From: DATATB01 sp036268995
Lineage (GTDB): Bacteria > Planctomycetota > Planctomycetia > Pirellulales > PNKZ01
DNA: 8,660 nt
Direction of reading: 5' to 3'
Assembly: GCA_036268995.1 (NCBI GenBank)
Contig: DATATB010000013.1
Location: forward strand, 1 to 8,660
This document shows, piece after piece, positions 1 to 5,639 of the stretch (positions are counted from its first letter, which is position 1; the number at the start of each line of letters is the position of its first letter). Below the pieces are notes generated by a model. The model saw nothing but the letters and a program-made list of their open reading frames with translations. It did no database searches and had not been told where the DNA came from. Made by a program: the position numbers and the translations under genes.

Positions 1-1230
1 CAGTTCGGCGGCAGCCTGCCTTATATGTCGCCCGAGCAGCTCGACGTGTTCCGCGGCGCGAACCCCGGCGGTGCCGAATCGATCGATGCCCGCAGCGATG
101 TGTTTTCGCTCGGCGTCGTGATCTGGGAATTGCTCACCGGCCAGCGGCCGTTTACTTCCGACCGGCAATTCGAGCCGGGCATGGAATCGATCAAGGCTGC
201 GGCCGAGCGGCGACGCGCCGGGCTGTCGAGCGAAGACCTTCGCCGGCTGCCGGCCGATTGCCCGCGCGGCATGCTGGCCGCGCTCACGTCATGCCTGGAG
301 GCCGACGTGGGCCGGCGCATGAGATCGGCCACGGCGCTGCGACGCCAGCTCGATCTGTGCTTGCGTTCCGACGTGCAGGACCTGCTGCGTCCCCGGCGGC
401 ATCGGCTGGCCGCGACGCTGCGGCAGCACGCGCTATTGCTGCTGCTGGTCGCTGGCGTGCTGCCCAATGCCGCGGCTTGCGTGCTGAACATCATCTACAA
501 CATCCGCGAAATTCTGGACCAGTTGAACGATCCCGTTATCCGCGATTTGTTCTGGTTGCAGGTTTGGACGGTCAATCCCGTGTGCTATGCCATCGGCATC
601 ACCGTGCTGATCGTGTACGCCTGGCCGTCGCTGGCGTCGATCGGCCGGCCGATGCGGCCCGGGGGCGACGCTGAACTGCGGCTCTCGCGCAACCGCGTGC
701 GTTCCACGCGGCTGGGCGACTGCGTGGCGCTGGTCAGCGCGGTCGAATGGCTGCTCTCCGGGTTGGTGTTTCCCATCTGGCTGCGCGTGTCGCTGGGTGA
801 ACGCGTGCTGAACCGCGAGCAGTATTTGCATTTTTTCGCCTCGCAGGCCCTGTGCGGCATGCTGGCCGCGACCATGACCTTTTTCATGATGACGTTTTTT
901 TCGCTGCGCGTGGTGGCGCCGGCCTTGGTGGACCCGGATCGCGACGACGAATCGCTCTACCGGGCGCTGGAGTTATTGGTGCGGCGCATGCCCTGGTATC
1001 GGTTCATCACGTTCGCGGTCGTACCGCTGGCCGTGATGGTCATGCCGGCGGTCAACGCCAGCGGCCGCGGCGCATTTGTGGCCTTAGGGCTCGTCGGCCT
1101 GCTCGCCCTCGGCGCGGCCCAATACTTATCGCGCGGCATTCAGCAAGCCGCGCTCGCCCTGGAGCGCGCCGTGACCGTCGAAAGCGGCCCCACCGAGCAT
1201 TCCGACACCTCGCGCCTGGCGGCGCGCTAG
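1..1230 (+). CDS. Membrane-anchored Hanks-type Ser/Thr protein kinase, C-terminal part (5' truncated)
   Basis: The reading frame is open from the first base, so the true start, the ATP-binding lobe and the catalytic loop lie upstream of the window. Residues 4-13 read GSLPYMSPEQ, the activation-segment end and the APE-type motif (here SPE) of Hanks kinases. Residues 33-38 (DVFSLG) are subdomain IX, with its conserved Asp, followed by WELLTGQRPF. The Arg pair at 105-106 fits subdomain XI. The kinase fold ends near residue 120. The rest is about six hydrophobic segments (approximately 142-167, 183-208, 240-262, 275-305, 333-352 and 357-376), then a short polar tail. A cytoplasmic kinase tethered by a polytopic C-terminal membrane domain is common in planctomycetes. 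Its substrate cannot be read from the sequence. It converges on the toxin gene 73 nt downstream. The kinase assignment is firm; the role of the membrane domain is unknown. Confidence 0.93.
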   Translation, partial: QFGGSLPYMSPEQLDVFRGANPGGAESIDARSDVFSLGVVIWELLTGQRPFTSDRQFEPGMESIKAAAERRRAGLSSEDLRRLPADCPRGMLAALTSCLEADVGRRMRSATALRRQLDLCLRSDVQDLLRPRRHRLAATLRQHALLLLLVAGVLPNAAACVLNIIYNIREILDQLNDPVIRDLFWLQVWTVNPVCYAIGITVLIVYAWPSLASIGRPMRPGGDAELRLSRNRVRSTRLGDCVALVSAVEWLLSGLVFPIWLRVSLGERVLNREQYLHFFASQALCGMLAATMTFFMMTFFSLRVVAPALVDPDRDDESLYRALELLVRRMPWYRFITFAVVPLAVMVMPAVNASGRGAFVALGLVGLLALGAAQYLSRGIQQAALALERAVTVESGPTEHSDTSRLAAR

Positions 1231-1303
1231 CGCGGTTCGGGCAGCAACCGGCGAAGAGTCGGGCTTCACAACCGCGGCTCTGAGCGGGCGGGTTTTGTTC
1301 CAG

Positions 1304-1633
1304 CTATAAATCCCGGGGTGGAACGCTGTCTTGTGCGCTGTGCCGGATGCGCAAGATGTTTACCGTTCGCCCGACCACTTGGAACAACACCCGGTAGGTC
1401 GCTCGTCGCCGGCCAAAATGCAGTTCGCGAATGTCCTCACCGATGTCTGTCGCTTCCTCGGCCAGCCCGCATCGCTCCGGCATGGTTTCCAGTGTGTTGA
1501 TTGCATTCAGAAGCCGCGCGTACCACTTGCTGCCGTCGGCCAGAGCGGCTCGATCATGAAACCAAGCCAGAACGCCTGCTGCGTCGAGTTCGGCGTTCTC
1601 AGTGAGACGAACACGGTACTTTGAGTCAGGCAC
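1304..1633 (-). CDS. RelE/ParE-family type II toxin
   Basis: This 109-residue protein has the size and shape of the RelE/ParE toxin fold: an N-terminal strand (YRVRLTENAELD), a helical hairpin (about 20-60), then a C-terminal sheet containing RELHFG, TYRVLF and ILRIRHSAQD. The last two correspond to the conserved Y-R-V and R-H-x-x-D stretches of the family. RelE members cleave mRNA on the ribosome and ParE members poison gyrase; the sequence does not decide between them. I chose the GTG at 1633, which overlaps the last 8 nt of the antitoxin. A longer frame reaching upstream to 1825 lies almost wholly inside the antitoxin and its added residues look like shadow translation (Ser/Arg/Pro-rich). 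The overlap implies translational coupling, antitoxin first. All core secondary-structure elements seem present, so the toxin is probably intact. Confidence 0.85.
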   Translation of the reverse strand: MPDSKYRVRLTENAELDAAGVLAWFHDRAALADGSKWYARLLNAINTLETMPERCGLAEEATDIGEDIRELHFGRRRATYRVLFQVVGRTVNILRIRHSAQDSVPPRDL

Positions 1634-1934
1634 TGGCGTTGGGACTTCCGTATTTTTTGGCAAGTGCCTTGAGTGCCGCCCTGGCCGGTTTGGTCCGTTT
1701 GGCCGCAACGTCGGCCAGGCCAGCTCGGATCGCAGCGATCGTTTCTTCCCGATCGGCTTTCGTCGCGGCATCGACGAGCTTCTGATACGCCGCGACATCC
1801 AGGACCACGACTTCCGCTTTGCCATTGACCGTCAGCACGACCGGCTCGCCCGTCTCGTGCAGCCGGACCAGGTATTCCGCGGTTTGTCGCTTAAAATTTG
1901 TAAGCGAGTCGATTCCATTGGTGAGGTTCAACAT
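1626..1934 (-). CDS. Phd/YefM-family antitoxin
   Basis: This 102-residue protein would bind and neutralise the adjacent toxin and repress its own operon. Residues 9-55 carry the family pattern: DSLTNFKRQTAEYL, then HETGEPVVLTVNG, then AEVVVLDVAAYQKL, which is the N-terminal DNA-binding and dimerisation domain of Phd/YefM proteins. The charged, helix-prone tail (about 60-102, rich in Ala, Lys and Arg) is the expected toxin-binding part. The ATG at 1934 is preceded by AGGGA at 1941-1945 with 6 nt spacing, a good ribosome site in a window where several genes lack one. The gene is first in the pair and its stop overlaps the toxin start. The family call is confident. The DNA-binding role is inferred from the family and from the palindromes upstream. 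Confidence 0.9.
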   Translation of the reverse strand: MLNLTNGIDSLTNFKRQTAEYLVRLHETGEPVVLTVNGKAEVVVLDVAAYQKLVDAATKADREETIAAIRAGLADVAAKRTKPARAALKALAKKYGSPNASA

Positions 1935-1953
1935 GGGACTTCCCTGAAAACTG

Positions 1954-1968
1954 AATTAGCACCTAATT
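1954..1968. promoter_or_regulatory. Candidate operator palindrome of the toxin-antitoxin operon
   Basis: A perfect inverted repeat AATTAG-N3-CTAATT lies 20 nt upstream of the antitoxin ATG. It sits immediately downstream of the proposed -10 box and covers the expected transcription start (about 1964). A bound antitoxin dimer here would block transcription, the usual autoregulation of Phd/YefM modules. The symmetry is seen directly; the binding is inferred. Confidence 0.45.
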
Positions 1969-1970
1969 AA

Positions 1971-1999
1971 ATGCTATCACGCAAGTACTTGTCGGGCAA
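1971..1999 (-). promoter_or_regulatory. Candidate sigma-70-type promoter for the toxin-antitoxin operon
   Basis: On the minus strand TTGCCC (1994-1999, 4 of 6 to TTGACA) and TAGCAT (1971-1976, 4 of 6 to TATAAT) are separated by exactly 17 nt. A second perfect palindrome, CAAGTACTTG (1982-1991), lies in the spacer. With the palindrome at 1954-1968, this puts two dyads across one promoter. The sequence match is moderate, but the geometry fits an autoregulated module. Confidence 0.4.
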
Positions 2000-2062
2000 G
2001 GCAACTCGTCGAGGACACCACCAACGCACAACTGGCAGCTGACCACGGACGGCGATTCCGCT

Positions 2063-2914
2063 TCAGCTGCTCGCGCTGCGGTAGCTTTCCAGCGCGCGGG
2101 CGAACACGCGGCGCGAGAGCCAGAGGCTGCCGACCGTGGCGGCCAGGGCGAAGACTGCCAGCGGCCATTGGTTGGCCGACAGCGGCTTGGCCATCAGCCG
2201 GGCCGGCACGTTCACCACGATCAGGATCGGAATGCCGTAGGTGAAGAATCGCCGCAGCGGCGTGCCGACTGTGCCGCTGTAAATCTCCATCGGGTAGCGC
2301 GAAAAATTCGTAATGTAAAACCAGAAGTCGTACAGGCTCTGATTGCGGCCCAGCCACACGCTGACGCTGGCCAGGGCGATCATCAGGCTGTATAGAATCG
2401 CGATCCCGCAGAGCAGATACAGCGGATAGAGCAGGCATTGCACCGGGTGCGGCCGGTACTCCAACCGCCACAGCGAAAAGACGAGCAGCCCCAGCCCGAA
2501 CACCAGGTTCGAGAGCGACGACCATTCGATCTTGCGTAGCGAAATCAGGAATTGCGCGTCGATCGGCTTGAGTAGGGCAAAATCGAGATCGCCCGTGCGA
2601 ATCAACTCGCCGAACTCGTCGGCGTTGGGCATGAAAAACGCCTGCACCACGCTGTTGATCATCACCGTCGTGGCGATGAACACGAAGAATTGGTATTTCT
2701 CCCAGCCGTCGGGCCCCGGCGGACCAATACGCGACGTGTACTGAAAAATGAGAATGTAGAAACCCAGTTGCGTCAGCATCCAGGCCAGCGACGTGACCGC
2801 GTCGATGATGAAGTTCGAGCGGAACGTCATGTCCCGCACCAGGCTGTTGCGGGCGAACGTGGCGAACACCCGCAAGTACGAAGGCCGCTCGGACGTGGCT
2901 GGGATTTGCGACAT
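2063..2914 (-). CDS. ABC-2 family transporter permease (ABC2_membrane_6/DUF990 type), second subunit
   Basis: This 283-residue integral membrane protein has about six hydrophobic segments (near 36-58, 74-95, 130-150, 160-188, 225-240 and 250-266). The stretch GELIRTGDLDFALLKPID (about 102-119) is the hallmark cytoplasmic motif of the DUF990 permeases (the COG3694/COG4587 group), which partner with a COG4586-type ATPase in uncharacterised exporters. I take the ATG at 2914, three nucleotides after the TGA of the preceding permease; a TTG directly before it could also be used. The SD-like GGGTGA just upstream includes that stop codon, so translation is probably coupled to the upstream gene. This is the last gene of the operon and would form a heterodimeric membrane domain with its neighbour. 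The substrate is unknown. Confidence 0.88.
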   Translation of the reverse strand: MSQIPATSERPSYLRVFATFARNSLVRDMTFRSNFIIDAVTSLAWMLTQLGFYILIFQYTSRIGPPGPDGWEKYQFFVFIATTVMINSVVQAFFMPNADEFGELIRTGDLDFALLKPIDAQFLISLRKIEWSSLSNLVFGLGLLVFSLWRLEYRPHPVQCLLYPLYLLCGIAILYSLMIALASVSVWLGRNQSLYDFWFYITNFSRYPMEIYSGTVGTPLRRFFTYGIPILIVVNVPARLMAKPLSANQWPLAVFALAATVGSLWLSRRVFARALESYRSASS

Positions 2915-2917
2915 CAA

Positions 2918-3751
2918 TCACCCGCCGTAGCCGCTATAGCGCCGAAAACCGCGATGGAGCGACAATTTGCAAATCGCGGCCAGCAGCACGACCCACAAGG
3001 CCTCGATCACCAGCCCGCGCACCAGGTCCATGCCGCGAACCTTGCCCAGGAAGATGACCGCGGGAAAATACGCCAGGTACTGCAGCGGCTGGGCTTCCAC
3101 CACCTGCCGCCAGCCGTCGGGCAGCATGCCGATTGGGAACATGTGCCCCGACAAAAAGAAGCTGAACAGCATGTAGACGAACAACAGCGAGCTGACTTCC
3201 AGAAACCAGAAGCCGATCATGCCGATCGTGGCTTCGAGAAAAAATCCCAGCAAAAACGCCATCACCAGCGACGCCACAAACGCGGCCATCGTTGCCGGGT
3301 CGGGCCAGCCGGAGAAGTAACCGCGGCAGACGAAAAACACCAGCGCAAACGGGGCGATCGCCACGACGTAATACACCAGCTTGTGGGCCACGCGGCTCAG
3401 CAGCAGAAAGCCGACCATGTCGATCGGCTGGATCATGAACTTTTTGATTTCGCCGCTGCGAATCTGCCGGGCAATGCCCGAGGCCAGCCCCGGCATGCTC
3501 GAAAACGCGCGGCTGATCATCGTCAGCAGGTAGTAGGCCACGATCTCGTTTTCGGTGAAGCCGGCCACCACGCTGCGGCCGGCGCCAGTGAAGATGGCCC
3601 CCCACAGAAACACCTGCGTCACGATCGGCATGAACCGCATCAGCGTGCCCAGCGCAAAATCGCCCCGATACACCAGCCGCTCTTCCACGCAGATCCGCAG
3701 GATGATCCACCAGGTGGCGGCACGCGAGCGAATAGCGACGGCGGTGGACAT
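2918..3751 (-). CDS. ABC-2 family transporter permease (ABC2_membrane_6/DUF990 type), first subunit
   Basis: This 277-residue membrane protein is paralogous in design to the next gene. It has an amphipathic N-terminus, about six hydrophobic segments (near 36-55, 66-82, 120-142, 155-172, 178-203 and 246-264), and the family motif IRSGEIKKFMIQPID at 97-111, equivalent to the IRTGDLDFALLKPID of its partner. The C-terminal RRYSGYGG is typical of the COG4587 branch as I recall it. The ATG at 3751 has no Shine-Dalgarno sequence (CCCC directly precedes it), a frequent situation in planctomycetes. It is separated from the ATPase gene by 184 nt that contain a tandem repeat and a long palindrome, so these genes may be co-transcribed with a structured spacer or partly uncoupled. 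It probably forms the export channel together with the second permease. Confidence 0.88.
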   Translation of the reverse strand: MSTAVAIRSRAATWWIILRICVEERLVYRGDFALGTLMRFMPIVTQVFLWGAIFTGAGRSVVAGFTENEIVAYYLLTMISRAFSSMPGLASGIARQIRSGEIKKFMIQPIDMVGFLLLSRVAHKLVYYVVAIAPFALVFFVCRGYFSGWPDPATMAAFVASLVMAFLLGFFLEATIGMIGFWFLEVSSLLFVYMLFSFFLSGHMFPIGMLPDGWRQVVEAQPLQYLAYFPAVIFLGKVRGMDLVRGLVIEALWVVLLAAICKLSLHRGFRRYSGYGG

Positions 3752-3756
3752 GGGGA

Positions 3757-3784
3757 AATGCGGAAGGATGAATGCGGAAGGATG
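3757..3784. repeat. Tandem 14-bp direct repeat (two full copies)
   Basis: AATGCGGAAGGATG occurs twice head to tail (3757-3770 and 3771-3784), followed by a third partial AATG. It lies 6 nt upstream of the first permease start, in the untranslated leader. On the coding (minus) strand it reads as CATCCTTCCGCATT units. It may be a slippage-prone simple repeat; no function can be assigned. Confidence 0.8.
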
Positions 3785-3824
3785 AATGACAGCAGTTTGG
3801 AGTCTCTGTCTGAAAGCTGGAAAT

Positions 3825-3890
3825 GGAACACTAATTTCCGCTAATTCCCACTAATTCCGATTAGTGTTAATTAGCGCTGATTAGTGTTCC
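3825..3890. repeat. 66-nt palindromic element made of six decamers (long stem-loop)
   Basis: The outer arms GGAACACTAAT (3825-3835) and ATTAGTGTTCC (3880-3890) are exact complements. Inside them CGCTAATT (3839-3846) pairs with AATTAGCG (3869-3876), and CACTAAT (3849-3855) pairs with ATTAGTG (3860-3866) around a 4-nt loop TCCG. The three helices (11, 8 and 7 bp) are separated by symmetric 3x3 and 2x2 internal loops. Each half is three decamers in exact 10-bp register (left half CRCTAATTYC). It lies in the ABC operon between the ATPase and the first permease. No U-tract follows on either strand, so it is not a standard intrinsic terminator. It could be a dispersed intergenic repeat, an mRNA stabiliser or processing site, or a protein-binding array. 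Confidence 0.85.
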
Positions 3891-3935
3891 TGTATTAAAA
3901 ATCCAAAACATGGGGCTACCTATTGACGCTTTGGA

Positions 3936-4964
3936 TTAACCCGTTTCGCGGGCCAGGGCTGCGGTTTCTTCGTCGGTGCGCACTTGTTCACCGGCACTGG
4001 AGAAGAGCGAGGCGATGACTTCTTCCAGCGGCGGATCTTCCACGCTCACGTCCTCGACCGTGTGCCGGGCCAGGATCGCGGCCAGCACTTCCGGCACTTC
4101 GCGGCGGTCGATGCGAATCTTCACTTTCGGCAGGCTCAGCTCAACCACTTCGCCATAGCGGCCCAGGTTGTCGGGCTGCTGGTCGCCGGCCAGTTGCAGC
4201 GTGACCAGCTTGTAGCCGCTGAAGCGATCGATGATGCCGGCCAACGAGCCGTCGTACATGATGCGGCCGTCGGCAATCACCACCACGCGTTTGCACAGTG
4301 CCGCGATGTCTTTCATGTAATGGCTGGTCAGCAGAATGGTCACCCGCCGGGTCTGCTGATAATGCCGCAGAAACGTCTGGATGCTGTGCTGGGCCACCAC
4401 GTCCAAGCCGATCGTCGGCTCGTCGAGAAACAACACCTCGGGCGAGTGCAGCAGCGCGGCGATCAGCTCCATCTTCATCCGCTCGCCCAGCGACAACTCG
4501 CGCACGGGCTGGCCCAAAAGCTTGCCCACAGTGAGCAGCTCGACCAGGTTGCCGAGCGTCTGCTCGAACTTCGCCGGCTCAATGCGATAAATCTGCTGAT
4601 GCAGCCGGAACGATTCTTGGGCCGGCAGGTCCCACCAGAGCTGGTTCTTCTGCCCCATGATCAGGGCAAAGCGGCGACGATAGGCGTTCTCGCGCTTCCA
4701 GGGTACATGGCCGAGCACGCGAGCCGTGCCCGAGCTGGGCGTGATGACGCCGGAGAGGAGCTTGAGCGTGGTGGTCTTGCCGGCTCCGTTGGGGCCGAGG
4801 AAGGCGACGAACTCGCCCTGCTCGACCTGCAAGTCGATGCCGCGGACGGCCTCGACCGTGCGGTACTGGCGCCGCCACAATCCGGCCAGCGCGGCCCGCA
4901 AGCCCTCCTTCTTCTGGTACACGCGGTAGGACTTTGCCAGCCCTTCAATTTCAATCGTAGCCAT
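3936..4964 (-). CDS. ABC transporter ATP-binding protein (COG4586-like exporter ATPase)
   Basis: This 342-residue ATPase would power the two downstream permeases at the inner face of the membrane. All nucleotide-binding motifs are intact: Walker A GPNGAGKT (57-64), Q-loop near Gln105, signature LSLGER (157-162), Walker B VLFLDEP (177-183), D-loop around GLD (186-188) and switch His215. The long loop between the first strand and Walker A and the C-terminal 90 residues, beyond the usual ATPase core, fit the COG4586 group. The ATG at 4964 follows the start pattern MATIEIEGLAKSYRV and has no Shine-Dalgarno sequence; a TATAAT box begins 9 nt upstream, so the transcript may be leaderless. It is first in the operon and divergent from ispF. 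The exported compound is not indicated. Related systems are often labelled as drug or lipid exporters without direct proof. Confidence 0.93.
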   Translation of the reverse strand: MATIEIEGLAKSYRVYQKKEGLRAALAGLWRRQYRTVEAVRGIDLQVEQGEFVAFLGPNGAGKTTTLKLLSGVITPSSGTARVLGHVPWKRENAYRRRFALIMGQKNQLWWDLPAQESFRLHQQIYRIEPAKFEQTLGNLVELLTVGKLLGQPVRELSLGERMKMELIAALLHSPEVLFLDEPTIGLDVVAQHSIQTFLRHYQQTRRVTILLTSHYMKDIAALCKRVVVIADGRIMYDGSLAGIIDRFSGYKLVTLQLAGDQQPDNLGRYGEVVELSLPKVKIRIDRREVPEVLAAILARHTVEDVSVEDPPLEEVIASLFSSAGEQVRTDEETAALARETG

Positions 4965-4973
4965 GTGTTAAGG

Positions 4974-5002
4974 ATTATAGTTGCCGCCGGCAGGACCGGA
5001 AA
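4974..5002 (-). promoter_or_regulatory. Candidate promoter of the ABC exporter operon
   Basis: On the minus strand a perfect TATAAT (4974-4979) lies 17 nt after TTTCCG (4997-5002), a weak -35 (3 of 6). The expected transcription start is around 4967, two or three nucleotides before the ATG, which would make the mRNA nearly leaderless. The -10 match is strong; the -35 is poor. Confidence 0.4.
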
Positions 5003-5074
5003 GCGGCGTTGGGCCCAGTCGTTCAATTGCGATCCGGCTATCATTCCGTGGTATCCGACCGCCCCGTGGCCGCG

Positions 5075-5103
5075 TTGTTAAGTTTTGCCTGCTTCGCTAT
5101 AAT
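5075..5103 (+). promoter_or_regulatory. Sigma-70-type promoter for ispF-cysS
   Basis: TTGTTA (5075-5080, 4 of 6 to consensus) and a perfect TATAAT (5098-5103) are spaced by exactly 17 nt, pointing towards ispF. The start point would be near 5110, giving a leader of roughly 47 nt to the proposed ispF start at 5157. This is the best promoter match I found in the window. Confidence 0.6.
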
Positions 5104-5126
5104 CCCACGCTTGTGTTTTCGCCGGT

Positions 5127-5153
5127 ATGAGCCCTGTAGATCGGGAGAATTGA
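5127..5153 (+). other. Eight-codon mini-ORF in frame with ispF
   Basis: ATG at 5127 opens a frame encoding MSPVDREN and ends at TGA 5151-5153. It is in exact frame with ispF, with only that TGA between them. It could be a short leader peptide, the real ispF start interrupted by a nonsense or sequence error, or chance. There is no clear ribosome site before it. Confidence 0.2.
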
Positions 5154-5156
5154 GCT

Positions 5157-5639
5157 ACGCTCGCCGCTCGCATAGGTATCGGGCACGACACGCATCGCCT
5201 GGCCCCGGGCCTGCCGCTGCGCCTGGGTGGCGTGGAGGTTCCGTCCGAGCATGGTTCGGTCGGTCATAGTGATGCGGACGTGCTCTTGCACGCCCTGACC
5301 GACGCCGTGCTGGGGGCTGCTGCTTTGGGCGATATCGGCGAGTTGTTTCCCGACACCGACGAGGCCAACCGCGGCCGCGACTCGGCCGAGATGCTCACAA
5401 TCGCCTTGGCACAAGTCCGCGCGGCCGGCTATCGGGTGTTGAATGTGGATTCGATCGTATTTGCCGAGCGGCCCAAGCTGTCTGCGTACAAGTTGGCCAT
5501 CCGCACGCGGATTGCCGAGCTGCTCGAGATCCCTTTAGAACGGGTCGGCCTGAAGGCCAAGACTGGCGAACGGGTGGGCCCTGTCGGCCGCCAGGAAGCC
5601 ATCATGGCCGAATCAGTCGTCCTTTTGGAACCATGCTAA
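5157..5639 (+). CDS. ispF: 2-C-methyl-D-erythritol 2,4-cyclodiphosphate synthase (IspF), non-canonical start
   Basis: IspF converts CDP-methylerythritol 2-phosphate to methylerythritol cyclodiphosphate and CMP in the non-mevalonate isoprenoid pathway. Numbered from 5157, the metal ligands are present: Asp11 and His13 in GIGHDTHRL and His45 in LLHALTDA. GHSDADV, LGDIGELFPDTD and the C-terminal AKTGERVGPVGRQEAIMAE are also typical, and 160 residues is the family length. The start is a problem. No ATG, GTG or TTG lies in frame between the TGA at 5151 and the metal-binding motif. The first usable GTG (5232) would delete Asp11 and His13. I propose ACG at 5157, nine nucleotides after GGGAG (5143-5147); ATA at 5172, an upstream ATG read through the TGA, or a sequence error are alternatives. 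The stop overlaps the cysS start by 7 nt. The identity is certain; the 5' end is not. Confidence 0.85.
   Translation, partial: TLAARIGIGHDTHRLAPGLPLRLGGVEVPSEHGSVGHSDADVLLHALTDAVLGAAALGDIGELFPDTDEANRGRDSAEMLTIALAQVRAAGYRVLNVDSIVFAERPKLSAYKLAIRTRIAELLEIPLERVGLKAKTGERVGPVGRQEAIMAESVVLLEPC

Noticed and set aside
1270..1299. GC-rich imperfect hairpin followed by TTTT between the kinase and the toxin, as a terminator
   Set aside because: The stem needs several bulges and the T-run is short. The position between convergent genes is suitable, but the structure is too weak to call.
1304..1825. Longer 173-residue version of the toxin
   Set aside because: The extra N-terminal part overlaps the antitoxin in another frame and is low-complexity Ser/Arg/Pro-rich. 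The RelE/ParE fold begins at the GTG at 1633.
2690..3844. Long plus-strand open frame of 384 codons
   Set aside because: It is antisense to the two permease genes. Its translation is rich in His, Gln, Arg and Ala with no domain character, as expected of a shadow frame in GC-rich DNA.
3825..3890. CRISPR or intrinsic terminator for the decamer array
   Set aside because: The units are 10 bp without spacers, and neither strand has a T-run after the stem.
2063..4964. ABC operon as a novel defence or toxin-export system
   Set aside because: The genes match a widespread uncharacterised exporter type; nothing adjacent (peptide precursor, protease, effector) supports a specialised role.
3984..5081. 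Plus-strand open frame opposite the ABC ATPase
   Set aside because: The minus-strand frame contains every ABC ATPase motif; the plus-strand product is rich in His, Gln and Ala and has no motifs.
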